64,000 bases of DNA from Talinum fruticosum (taxonomy: Eukaryota > Streptophyta > Magnoliopsida > Caryophyllales > Talinaceae): positions 7,132,501 through 7,196,500 of the forward strand of contig JAITYX010000009.1 in the NCBI GenBank assembly GCA_021018815.1. The letters are read 5' to 3'. Shown here piece by piece: positions 35,619 to 46,385 of the stretch. Made by a program: the position numbers and the translations under genes. The notes under the pieces were generated by a model, which was given only the letters and a program-made list of their open reading frames with translations, did not search any database and was not told the origin of the DNA. Each line of letters starts with the position of its first letter. Position 1 is the stretch's first letter.

Positions 35619-38600
35619 TGTAACACCCAGAACCCCTAACCTAGGAGTATTACATCGCTAGAGTTGCTCAAAAGAAAATCCCAAGGCTAATTAAGGTGTC
35701 GGTTTGGCTTTCTAATCCCAACTTAAAGGTAATAGAGGTGATTTTACACCTTACTTGAAAATTTTTCTAAAAATTTCGACGAGTTCTGTTTGTAATATGG
35801 CCTATCCCCTTGGCTTAAAGCCTTAAAACCCTATATAAAAACCACAATATAACTCAACAAGCCACATGCTCGAAGTACACAACTAACCAGCCACACACCG
35901 AAGTCCAACCAATGTGCATTCAAACTCAAAACAATCTAATTGGCCTAGGACATGACTATACGACTATATGAACTTAATTACAAATTACAACCAATAGAAA
36001 CATATAGAATACACATTAGCAACTTGTGTTATTCATCATCGGCATCACGCACATAACTCCAAGGTAGCTAAAGATACGAGGCCATTCACCTTAAGGAGTA
36101 CGTGCAACTCCAAAAGATACGGGGTCAACAAACCACAAGCTCGGTGGGTAATCCTATCCCGAAAAATCACAACATTTATACTTTATATGCAAATATGCAA
36201 ACCATAGAGTATTAGCGAGTTAAATAGCACAGTCCCTCAATCATATTTTATCTTCCAATCCTTGTTTTCAACCCCGGATCAAACACCTTAAGTGTTTCAC
36301 ACATTTCTCGAATAACTATTTCTCATATTTCCAAACAGACTTACTAAATGAATCGAACAACACCAAAACAAAATTTTAGTTGTCTTTCAACTTTTGGATT
36401 TTCAAAGTCACATTGTCACCAATGCAATTTAATCAAACTCATTTCACAAAATATTATTCAATTCTCTAATTGAATAAAGGTATTTTCAAACATCAAATAG
36501 TTATTCAATTCTCTAATTGAATAAAAGTATTTTTAAACGAGTAAACTATTATTCAATTTCCTAATGAATAAAAGTTATACTTAGAGCATCGAGATCATTG
36601 TCGAGACACTAGTACCCTTTTTGTTTGGGTGACTGCAACCCAAATTTGACCTTTTAGAATCCCGGGAACTACTAAAGTAAAGGAGGAACTCTTGTCAAGG
36701 AATCTTGAACCGCACGAGTATCCTAAGGTCGGACCGCACGACCAAGTCCTCCTTTAGTACCAAACCATTAACCCGGATCGCACGGGTTAATCGGGAAGGA
36801 CCAGGACCGCACGGTATCTTGTGGTGCTAGACTCCTTGGCTCTCAAAGTCATTCAACATCAATACATTTAATTTAAAGAAGACATCTAGAAAGATCGCAT
36901 TTCCAAATTCCTATCACATTTCTCAAGAATCAACTCAATTCAAACTTGTTTCAAGATAGAACCTTTCAAAGATTGAAAACTATCTCAATTTTCCTTTCAA
37001 GGCATTCACATCACAATTAAACCACGAAACTATTAAACCATGCTATTGTAGATCAAATCCATTTATTTTCTAAAACCCGCAACTTAACTTCAATTCTCAA
37101 TCATTTTCTAAGATTATTAAAAAATATTCGAGAATAGATTTCGCATAATTAGAACTTGCCTATACAGGTGTGTAAACAAAGGTAAATAGAACATATGTAA
37201 ATTATATTCAAATCAACATACATTTCTCAAATCCACAGAACTCATAAATTCAAGTTAAAAGGCATGTATATTCAATTCGGTATAATTTTTCGGGTTTTGG
37301 TTCGATTCGACCTATTCTATTTACTTTAGGCTTATATTTTCGTTGTCTGTTAAAATGGGCGACTCCCTTTCATCAAATCCACATTCAAGTCCTAGTAATC
37401 CTCAATTAAAAGATAACTCCACACCAACGCGATATTAGTCATTTATCGCTTTCCGGACCTCAATTAAACATCAATCCTCAATACAAATTCTCATACCCTT
37501 TTCACACTTTAGGTCATCATATTTACAAACCCAAGCTTTCGGGAACTCATAGAGTTTCATCCCAACATAAAGATAATTTGCAATTCATAACATAAGTATT
37601 CTCTCCAACTCAATTCAACGCTAACCCTTCCTAATTCTATTTTAAAACTCTATTTCACAAGCATGTCATGGTAACCAAATCACTATTGGATTTCATGAAC
37701 TCATTCGATCATATAATTCTCGTTTCCTCTTCATGACTCACTTTTACGCAATCAAGGTAATCTTCCAATTCAATTTCATTTCAGGGAATTATCTTCGTTT
37801 CCGTTTCTAGTAATCTATACTCATCTCATACTAATAGCTAATAACGAATAGAACCCATGACAATTTCTTTCTATCTCAATTTGCCTATTACAATATCACT
37901 AGTGAATCTCCATACCTCAATTTAACATTCTAATCCCATTAATACCTACTCAAACCTTCAAATTCATCGGGCACATAACAATTCAACATCAAATACTTAA
38001 ACCCACGCATCATCAATCTAGCTTATTCTTCCCAATTCATCACATGATATATAACTCAATCTAATTTCACAAGTTAAACCAATCAACCAAATCGAGATAA
38101 TTTAATAACAAATCCATTCAAGCTTTAATTTCCATTAATTAAATGAATTACCCACCTCAAATTCTAGGGTTTGGAATCGATTTCGGCTTTCTTGCCTTCC
38201 TCTTGCTCTCATTTTGTCTCTGTCTCTCTATCTTGTGCTCCCTTATTCCCTTTCCGGCTTCGGTTTTAGTCTCGCTCTCTATCTCTTCATTACACTACAG
38301 CTCTCTTGCTCTCTGTTCTCCCTGCCTCGCTCAATCTTTCGGGTTACTGTGTTTGTTGTTGCTTGCCTTCGGTCTTGAGGCAAGTTGCTTGCCTCCCGCT
38401 ATCCTTCTTCCTCTCTCAAACACTCGCTCTCCGGTTCTACTCGGACATCTCTCAATTTCTCTACTCTTCCTTTTCTTCTCTATTTTTGCTTGTGGTTCTT
38501 GTCCCCTCTTTTTGCTCGGGTCTCTCTCTCTCGGCCTTCTTGCTGCCTCGACTTTCTCCCTCTCTGTTTCTCTTTCCTTACTTGGCCTTACCCCAGAGCA

Positions 38601-39018
38601 TAACTAGCCCAAAAGACCCCCTCCTTTTCCACCTTCTTTTGTTATTGGCTCTCTCTCTCTCTCTCTCTCTCTGTTGCGTGGCTCTACCGAAAAAGCCACC
38701 AACATTTCCCCTTTCCACTAATCCTAATCTGTCTACTAACACGCCATTGTCCCCCTTCTTTTCTTTTCTTTTTTTTTGTTATGTAAATTAGGGTCAATTT
38801 AAATAATATTTATCGATTTTACTCTAATGAATCTAACTTGTCATAAATTTATGAATTAGAAACTTATTTATTTCATTCAACATTAATATACACATAAAAT
38901 ATCAAGTATTCCAATATAATCACTTATATAATTATTTAATCGACCTAATTTATTTAATTACAACTAATTAATTAATTTAACTCATATAACTACCTCAAAT
39001 CAAGTTATGGGTATTACG
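35619..39018. repeat. Solo LTR, probably of a Ty3/gypsy element, 3.4 kb
   Basis: The insertion starts TGTAACACCCAGAACC and ends TTATGGGTATTACG. The ends form short inverted repeats (GTAACACCCA and GTAATACCCA), and the last A of the expected TG...CA is G. A perfect 5-bp duplication GAAAA flanks it (35,614-35,618 and 39,019-39,023). Removing it rejoins the copia RT frame. There is no internal PBS, PPT or coding domain, so it is a solo LTR left by LTR-LTR recombination rather than a whole element. The TGTAACACCC start and GGGTATTAC end are common in plant gypsy LTRs. Within it, ACCGCACG recurs several times at 36,710-36,815. A strongly pyrimidine-rich part lies at 38,180-38,780. Confidence 0.78.
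38165..38790. repeat. Pyrimidine-rich low-complexity tract within the solo LTR
   Basis: About 600 bp of CT-rich sequence includes a (TC)n run near 38,650-38,671. It gives rise to overlapping open frames rich in Leu and Ser on the + strand, which I take as a composition effect. It may correspond to the transcribed leader part of the LTR. Confidence 0.7.
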
Positions 39019-41455
39019 GAAAATCATTCCCTTTGGTTTTTGTGAAAAGAGTTTTGTCAATAAGACTTCTTTTAAAATCATTTTCAACTAAGAAGCTGCT
39101 CGATCTTTCATACCAAGCTCTTGGAGCTTGTTTCAAACCATACAAAGCCTTTTGTAATTTAAAAATATGATTAGACAATTGAGAGTTTTCAAATCCAGGG
39201 GTTGCTCAACATAAACTTCTTATTAAATATGACAATTCGAAATGCACACCTAACATCCATTTGATATAATTTAATGTTCATGATGGATGCAAAAGTTAAG
39301 AGAATTACGGTTGCCTCAATCCTAGCAACAGGTGCAAATGTTTCCCCACAGTCAATTCTCTCTTCTTGGTTATAACCTTGAGCAATTAATTTGGCTTTGT
39401 TTCGACTACCAACTCTCCCTCATCAAGTTCGTTTTTGAATACCCATTTGGTTCCTATAATCTGGGTGGTCAAAAGGTCGTTTGGGTAGAGTCCGGATTTG
39501 GTTTCTTTCAAATTGAGATAGTTCTTCTTGCATGGCCTCTACCCATTCAAGTTCAAGTAAGGCTTCTAGTACATTTTTAGGTTCAATTAATTAAATGAAT
39601 GCTGAAAATGCACATAAGTTTTACAATGAATAACGAGTTCTTACCCACTATTGATTTACGAGTTGATGTTCTTGGTGGGTGACTAAATGCATATTTGAAA
39701 GTTTTACTGTCCTCCGATTTACTAGATTTGATAGTTGAATGCTTTGTTCTTCAACTGGTTCACCTTGTGGATTCTCTTCTTCGACTTGTCCATAAGTGGT
39801 CTAAGCTTGTTCTTGAACTTGCTCATTCCGTGTTAACATAATTCCTTAGTTTTTGTTCATTATGAGCTCGGCCTCCACTATGTCATCTTCATCTCGATTA
39901 AGCTTGAAATCCGAGAACGTGGATTCACTTATCCTGCCATGATTTATTTCATCAAAGATAATATGGATACTTTCTTCCATTTTGTTAGTTCTCTTGTTAA
40001 ATATTCTATAAGCTATGCTATGTGAAAAATAACCAAGAAAGATACCTTCATCGACCTTTCACCACATTTGGTCAAATGTTCCTTACCATTGTTATGCACA
40101 AAGCGCTTACATCGGAATGGTTTGAAGTAAGAAATACTAGGCTTTTTTCCTTTGTATAGCTCGTAGGGTATCTTCTTCGAGGATGGGTCGAATGAGGCAT
40201 TTGTTGAGAGTGTAGTTTGTTGTATTTACTACCTCGGCCCAGAAATAGTAAGGTAAATCATTTTCAATCATCGTCCTTCATATTTCTTTAAGTGTTCTAT
40301 TCTTTCTCTACACTACTCCATTTTTTGAGGAGTTATGGGTGCTAAGAAGTTGTGGGAGATGCCATTCTTGTCGTAGAAGTCCGCAAATTCGAGTAATCGA
40401 ACTCCCTTCCATGGTCGGTTCGAATTCTTGTAATTTGAATCTCATACTTCACTTGTATTTTCCTGCAGATCTTAGTGAACTCTTTGAATGCTTCATTTTT
40501 GTTTGTTAGAAAACACACCCAGGTAAATCATGAGTAACCATCAACAATAACTAGCACAAATGATTTACCTCCTAAGCTTTTAATAAGAATTTCACCACAC
40601 AAATCCATGTGTATCAATTCAAGAACTTTGGATGTAGATACTATCTTGAGTGGCTTAAAAGATGATCTTATCTTTCTTAAATGAACAATTAGGCAGTCCT
40701 CCAACTAATCCATGAGATGTAAGTTTCTTGATAGTACGCGAGCTAATATGACCTAATCTACGATGTCATGTCCATGAATCATTATTCAAGGAAGCTTTTA
40801 AACATGATAAATCCTTATGTGAATCGAAAGAGGAATAGTGTAGATGTTACCCGACCTCGACCTAAGATCTTTGTCTCTTTGGTAGCTACATTAGAAATGA
40901 AGTAGTTGGTGCGAGTGAATATTATCTCTTGACCTTTGTCACATAGTTGTGAGATACTTAGAAGATTGATATACTTGATTGACTGAGCTGTCTCCTTGAC
41001 CAATTTTTCCAATTCTAACTAACTTGCCCTTGTTATTATCTCCAAATGTGACTTTTCCTCCTTTCATCTCTTCAAGTTACGAGAAGAGTCTTGAATCTCC
41101 ACACATATGGCGTGAGCATCCACATACCAGTAACCTTTTTATTTCGAGTTACCTGCAAAAATAAAAATAAACTAACCCTTCTCACTTCCTCTTACAAAAC
41201 CAGTAATTGTTTGTAATGTGGTACCTTTTACGAGGAAGAGCACTTTTGTGAACCCAAATTTGAATGATTTTGGGTTTAGTACGTTCCGAGTCTTCTTTCT
41301 TGAGAATTGACTTTATGTCTCTTTCTTTTGAAATCCTCTCTTTTTGTAAATAGGTTGAGAAGACTCTTTCATAAACACGGTGCAGGGCTCGAGTCCCTTT
41401 CATTTTTGAATGAATGGGACTAAGTTCGAATGCTCATCCTTCCTGAACTATTTAA
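39019..41455 (-). pseudogene. Copia RT N-terminus, integrase and GAG-pre-integrase (second element), broken
   Basis: The sequence is collinear with 8,010-10,500 of the first element. Around 39,100-39,560 the - strand carries the RVT_2 N-terminus (in broken frames), around 39,950-40,560 the integrase, and 41,012-40,815 reads INLLSISQLCDKGQEIIFTR of the GAG-pre-integrase region. Similarity stops near 41,455 within what would be late gag, so gag, PBS and 5' LTR are lost. Stops are numerous. Confidence 0.78.
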
Positions 41456-41720
41456 GATTAATGGAGGACATGACTTAGGATAGGATATGTGGAGGTTTAG
41501 GACTAGGGTTATAGACCTTAAGTAGCTTGCTTTACTGCACTTGCATTTAGCCTAAGATGTTTGTAGATATGACTATTTAGGATTAATGGAGGACATGGCT
41601 CAGGATAGGATGTGTGGCGATCTAGGACTATGGCTATAGACCTTAAGTAGCTTGCTTCTGCACTACTTTTGGCCCAAGATGCATGGTCATCATTGAGGCG
41701 TTATTTTAGGTTTCATTTTA
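41456..41720 (+). repeat. Tandemly duplicated segment, possible LINE 3' tail
   Basis: Two direct copies (about 41,450-41,572 and 41,573-41,700) share a TTAATGGAGGACATG...GACCTTAAGTAGCTTGCTT framework with about 15% differences by eye. The + strand reads MEDMAQDRMC followed by a basic stretch, similar to the C-terminal tail of plant LINE reverse transcriptases, whose typical form is DMAxDRxxWR. No RT domain is present. The LINE reading is tentative. Confidence 0.35.
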
Positions 41721-42161
41721 TCTTGTATATCTTGTACTTTTGTAATAATGATGGTATTTTATTCTCAACTCGTATATGCACATATACATTTGGTATTTGT
41801 ATCAAGGACTTACATTTCTTTATATTTTTGTACTTGGTTTTAGTAGTTATGGCTTTTGTTATGGGTTTTGTTTCAAAGATTATATTCTCAAAAATGTTTT
41901 TGCAAAAAAATGTTATGTGGGTCTTTTCAAATTAGTCTCTCTGTAAATTACAAATATTAAAAGGAGTAATCCAATACATTACATTTGAGTCCCCGCACTA
42001 CCATATTAAGACAAGCGCACGACTATTGTAGTAAAGCACAACTGGCTGGCATTGTCAATTCTTCATATTTTCTTGCCTTTTCTAAACTATATGTGGAAAA
42101 TTAGAGGCTATGGTTACTAGCTAAAATCTTTTCATAAATGGGTAAATAGACTTGAGTCGGG
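41721..42161. other. AT-rich stretch, nothing recognised
   Basis: A low-GC stretch with no ORF of note or recognisable repeat edge. Confidence 0.35.
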
Positions 42162-45100
42162 TTCCATTTAGTTTTACCTTATAACCTTACAACTTCTTAT
42201 AGCTCCTTACATCTCCTTACAATCGCTTACAACTTTTTATAACTTTACAACTATCTTACACCTCCTTATACCTCTTTATAACTACTTACAACTTCTTACA
42301 ACAATAGAATAAGAGGTCATGTTATATTTAGGTGAAAAGAGTTGTCGGACTATAAGGAGCTTGTAAAGAAAGTTGTAAGGAGTTATAAGTAGCCGTAAGA
42401 AGTTGTGAGCAAATGTAAGGAATTATAAGAAACTATAAGGAGATGTGAGGAATATGAGTTGATAAAAATGTATGATGTATTTTTATATTTATGTTCAATA
42501 TATTTGTATTTTTTTATGATTTTAAAGTAAATTATAAAATTATAAATTTTATACATTTCTAATGCCAAATGCATATGTGTCGGTTTGATGATTTATTTTC
42601 TTCTTTTTATTTTTAGAAAAAATAAAATTAGGTTTGATATTTATGAAAAGAGTTTTTATAGATACGTAAATGATATTTATATAATAGGTAGTTGAAAATA
42701 ACCTTAATTTTATAAATTTGAAATAAATGTCTTCAAAGTTCATTAGTTAATATTTATTTTCAACTACCTATTATATGAATATCAAACTTGTAAAATTAAT
42801 GTCTCAGAGTTTAGGACATTTATTTCAAACTTGTAAAATTAAGGTCATTTTAAACTATCTATTGCATAAATATTATTTATGCATCTATAAAAACTTTTTT
42901 CATAACTATCAAATGTAATTTTTTTCTTAAAAAGAAACAAATCATTAAACATGACATACATGCATTTGACATCACAAATATATAAATTTTACAATTGTAT
43001 AAATTACATCAAATTCATAACCAAAAATACAAATATGTTGCACATAACTATAAAAATATACATATGAATACGTTAAATATTTGGAAAAAGTTATAGCGGT
43101 TATCGAGTGTACTACAACCACGGCAACTAATGTAATCATTTTACTTAAAATTTTTAAAAATTGTTTCATTTTTAAAATTCATTCTCTTAATTTGAAAAAG
43201 TAAAAAAAAATATATGAATGATTGTAATTGATTTAATACAGATGTACAATTAGAATTGATTAAGATAATTAATTGTATTGATGTTTGATAGAATTTAATT
43301 GCTCCCTTCCTAAAAAGTAGAACTTAGAAACTAAGATTCTATTTTCTTAAAAATTATAAATATTTTATGTAATAATTGATAAAATATAATTTTATTTTTC
43401 TAATAGAGACACAATAGATGTTCAAGATCTAAATATGACACATATGACTGAGGTTTTTTAATTATAGGGGTCGTAGTATTACGACAATCACTATAACCAC
43501 ATCGTAAACATTTTTACCAAATCATATACAATATTTTATATTTCTTATAACTCCTTATGACTTGTTACAACTCCTTATATCTAGTCACACCTCCTTACCA
43601 CTCCTTAAGACTTACACTAAATGGAACAAGGTCGAAATACATCAAATGATTTAACAACATTTAACTTGACTATTCACCTATAAACTCAAAGTTCAATAAA
43701 ACTTTTGTAATATTATTCATGATAACTAGCTCAAATGTATATGATTCTTTTTGCAATCAATTATTTGTTGGAATGTTTTTGTGAATTTTTTAAAACATAA
43801 AATTCAATAATGTTACCAATGGGTATTAATTTTCAAAAATTGTTATATATCTATCCAAATAATCCTGATATACCCGATGGGAGTCCGAGTATAATGAGGA
43901 AAATGGGGTGTGCGTATAGCTATATCCGTCACGTGCATACCCCACGATTGTGCCTAGTAGATAAACTTTACGTACATAAACATTCACCTACAAAAAAAAA
44001 TCATTAACAATAGAAAAATAAATTCACAACAAATTTCGATGTGAAAAATAATATGCAATTCTAAGGAGTTGTAAACAATTGTAAGAACCTGTAAGAAATT
44101 GTAAGGAGTCGTAAGAAGTTGTACGGAGCTATAATGAAAGCTTACGGCCTTACAACCGCTACAACTTTCCTTACATCCCCTTACAACTTTCCTTACAACT
44201 TATTACGGTTTCTTACAAATTCTTACACCTTCTTACAATTCCTCCTTACACCTTCTTACGACTCGTTACAAATACATATTATTTTTACATTGAAAGTTGT
44301 AGTGAATTTATTTTTCTACCATTAATGAAATTTTTTTGTTAGTGAATATTTATGTATATAGGGTGTCTACTAGGGATGGTCGTGGGGTATGTACGCGATA
44401 AATATAATTATGCCCATACCCTATGTTCCCCATTCTTATATTCATACTCACATTCGAGTATTTCAACAAATAATTAATTTAAAAAGGTATCATATGCATT
44501 TAAGCTAGTTATCATTAATAATATTACAAATATTTTGTTGAATTTTGAGTTTGTAAGTGAATAGTTAAGTTAAATGTGACGGAATTGTTTGAGTTATTTC
44601 AACCTTATTCTATTTAACATAAGTTGTAAGGAGTTGTATGGAGATATAAGAAGAAGTAAGGAGTTATAAGAAGTTGTAAGGTGTTATAATAAATATAAAA
44701 TATTGTATATGATTCGATTAAAATATTTAAGGTATTTATATGAGTATTTTTATATTTATATGCAACATATTTTTGTTTTTATTCATGAAATTTACTTAAT
44801 TTATAGAATTATAAAATTTATGTATTTATGATGTCAAAAGCATGTATATCATGTTTAATGATCAACTACTAATTTCAATAGTTGATGATATTTATTTTAA
44901 ACTTGTAAAATTAAGTTCACTCGTCAACTATCTATTACATACAAATCATCTTTGCATTTATAAAAACTCTTTTCATACATATCAAACATAATTTTTTTTT
45001 TCTTAAAACAAAAAAAAAAAAAAAAAATCATCAAACTAATACATATGCATTTAGCATTACAAATATATAAATTTCATAATTTACATTAAATTCATAAATA

Positions 45101-45268
45101 AAAATATCAATATGTTGTACATAAATATAAAATTAAATATTTTTATCAAGTCTTCTAAACAATATTTTATATTCCTTACAATTTCTTACAACTTCTTACA
45201 TTTACTTACAACTCCTTATACCTTTACAACTTTCATACAATCTTATAACTTCTTAAAACTAAATAGAA
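42162..45268. repeat. Cluster of alternating inverted repeats (foldback-like elements) with ACAACTCCTT arrays
   Basis: AT-rich DNA folds back on itself around at least three centres, near 42,750, 44,155 and 44,950. The arms share long phrases: GCATGTATGTCATGTTTAAT-type sequence occurs near 42,950 (complement) and 44,840, and a TGGGGTATGCACG-type phrase near 43,930 (complement) and 44,380. Arm ends carry degenerate arrays of ACAACTCCTT in one orientation (42,185-42,300; 43,545-43,610; 44,150-44,270; 45,175-45,260) and GGAGTTGTAAG in the other (42,350-42,450; 44,060-44,150; 44,625-44,690). Edges show TTCCATTTAG (42,162) and CTAAATGGAA (43,617). No ORF has recognisable content. This is the structure of a non-autonomous foldback transposon, probably several insertions or an amplified arm. 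Confidence 0.7.
43090..43497. mobile_element. MITE-like element nested in a foldback arm
   Basis: Its ends are inverted repeats: GTTATAGCGGTTATCGAGTG on the left and, on the other strand, GTTATAGTGATTGTCGTAAT on the right, about 30 bp with several mismatches. It interrupts the arm sequence, which resumes on both sides when compared with the opposite arm near 44,720-44,740. Flanking CGTTAAATATTT and CGTAAACATTTT may be a degenerate duplication of 9-11 bp, as for Mutator-like elements. No coding sequence. Confidence 0.5.
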
Positions 45269-45332
45269 CAGGCACTTGTTATTAAAGTATATCTTTTTCT
45301 CCTAACGATTAAACCCACCTCTCTTTCCCTCC

Positions 45333-46283
45333 TAGGGATGGCAACGAGGCGAGTTGGGGTCGGAGAGTGGCCTCCTTGCCCTCGTCCCCACCGCCTAAAC
45401 TCTATCCCGTCCTCGTCTCCACCCCCGCTTTGGGGATGAAATTTCTTCCCGACCTCGTCCTCTACAAATCCTTGTTTCTCGGCGAGTCCACGTTCCCAAA
45501 ACACAAATGTCGAATAAATCTCCAAAAAATTAATTTTAAAACCACAATCACCTGGTAATACATAATTGGAACATTTGAGTAATTTAAAATCATATATGAT
45601 TCATTGAAATAACTCGTAATCCTTAAAATTTGAAAGAAAAATACAAAAATTACTAGCTCACTTCATATTCAACAATGGAGGATCTTGGGATATGAATGAG
45701 CAATGCCGATGGATACCATTCATCCATCAAAGTGGTCAAAAGCCTTCATTTGATAGCAAAGTGGCGGCGTAGGAAGATGGTGACATTGAGATCTGTTGTT
45801 TCTAATGAAAAGGGTAGTGAACGATTGGTGGAGTAGAGCATGCAGATGGAGGAAGTAAATGGTTGTTGGTGGTTTCTATCTCTGGTAGTATGATTATAGA
45901 ACTTGTGAAAGAGAGAGAGAGAGGAAGCAGGCACCAGAGAGGAGAGGGAGAGAGAGAGACAAGAAGAAGATAGGACAGAGAGCAAAGAATAAGTGCTGTG
46001 GTAGGGAGAGATAGAAGAAAGGACCTAAAGAACAAAGATGAAGGAGTCAATGATTGGAACTTTGAAGGTGAAAGTATGTAGATTTTATATTTAAATTTAG
46101 AGGAATATAAAAATATAAAAATATCTTTTCTTATTAAAAAATAGGGAACAGGAAACGGGAATGGAGATTTTTTCATCCCTGTCCTAGTCAAAGAACAAAA
46201 TTTTACCTCTATCCCCGATCCAACTCCGAAGAGATCGGAAAATTTTTCCACTGTCACAATTTCCCGCCCTATTACCAGCCCTA
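45333..46283. mobile_element. Non-autonomous hAT-like element next to the ASD gene
   Basis: The left end is TAGGGATGGCAACGAGGCG, and the right end read on the other strand is TAGGGCTGGTAATAGGGCG, imperfect terminal inverted repeats typical of plant hAT elements. The 8-bp flanks TTCCCTCC (45,325-45,332) and TTTACTCC (46,284-46,291) match at six positions, the size of duplication hAT makes. The inside has no transposase. The open frames at 45,746-46,399 on the - strand come from a CT-rich stretch. The element ends 102 bp before the ASD start codon. Confidence 0.6.
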
Positions 46284-46385
46284 TTTACTCCTCCGCCCCT
46301 AGAAACCAAATCTGCTTTTCCATTTGTAGCCGCCTTTGGCTTCCCTCCCCTCCTCTCTCTCTGCCTCTCTCTCTCTCTCTCGAAA
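46284..46385 (+). promoter_or_regulatory. Proximal 5' leader of ASD
   Basis: Between the hAT-like element and the start codon lies a CT-rich stretch with a (TC)n run at about 46,350-46,381. CT-rich leaders are common in plant 5' UTRs. No TATA box is visible in this 102 bp, so the core promoter must lie inside the hAT-like element or the gene uses a TATA-less promoter. This is inference from sequence only. Confidence 0.4.

Larger units (their letters stand above)
24897..41455 (-). mobile_element. Second Ty1/copia element, same broad family as the first, truncated and triply interrupted
   Basis: This - strand element is collinear with the first copia element: LTR (24,897-26,286), PPT, env-like ORF (26,730-28,036), RNase H and RT (34,640-35,610), then RT N-terminus, integrase and GAG-pre-integrase (39,024-41,455). 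Sequence similarity is clear throughout, but there are many substitutions, so it is a diverged relative or an older copy. It is interrupted by a CACTA element (28,596-34,609) and a solo LTR (35,619-39,018). Its LTR edge is cut by the Tat-like element at 24,896. The gag gene, PBS and 5' LTR are missing beyond 41,455. Confidence 0.88.

Noticed and set aside
38143..38791. Overlapping + strand ORFs rich in Leu and Ser, resembling membrane proteins
   Set aside because: They lie in a CT-rich low-complexity tract inside a solo LTR. All frames are Leu/Ser/Phe-rich, as expected from the base composition.
35619..39018. Possible complete LTR element or a TIR transposon (GTAACACCCA ends)
   Set aside because: No internal PBS, PPT, LTR pair or coding domain. 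TG start, 5-bp GAAAA duplication and LTR-like ends favour a solo LTR.
42170..42310. Regularly spaced TTACAACTCC repeats that could suggest a CRISPR-like array
   Set aside because: Units are degenerate, about 10 bp, without distinct spacers, and are mirrored in the opposite orientation nearby. The setting is a plant genome.
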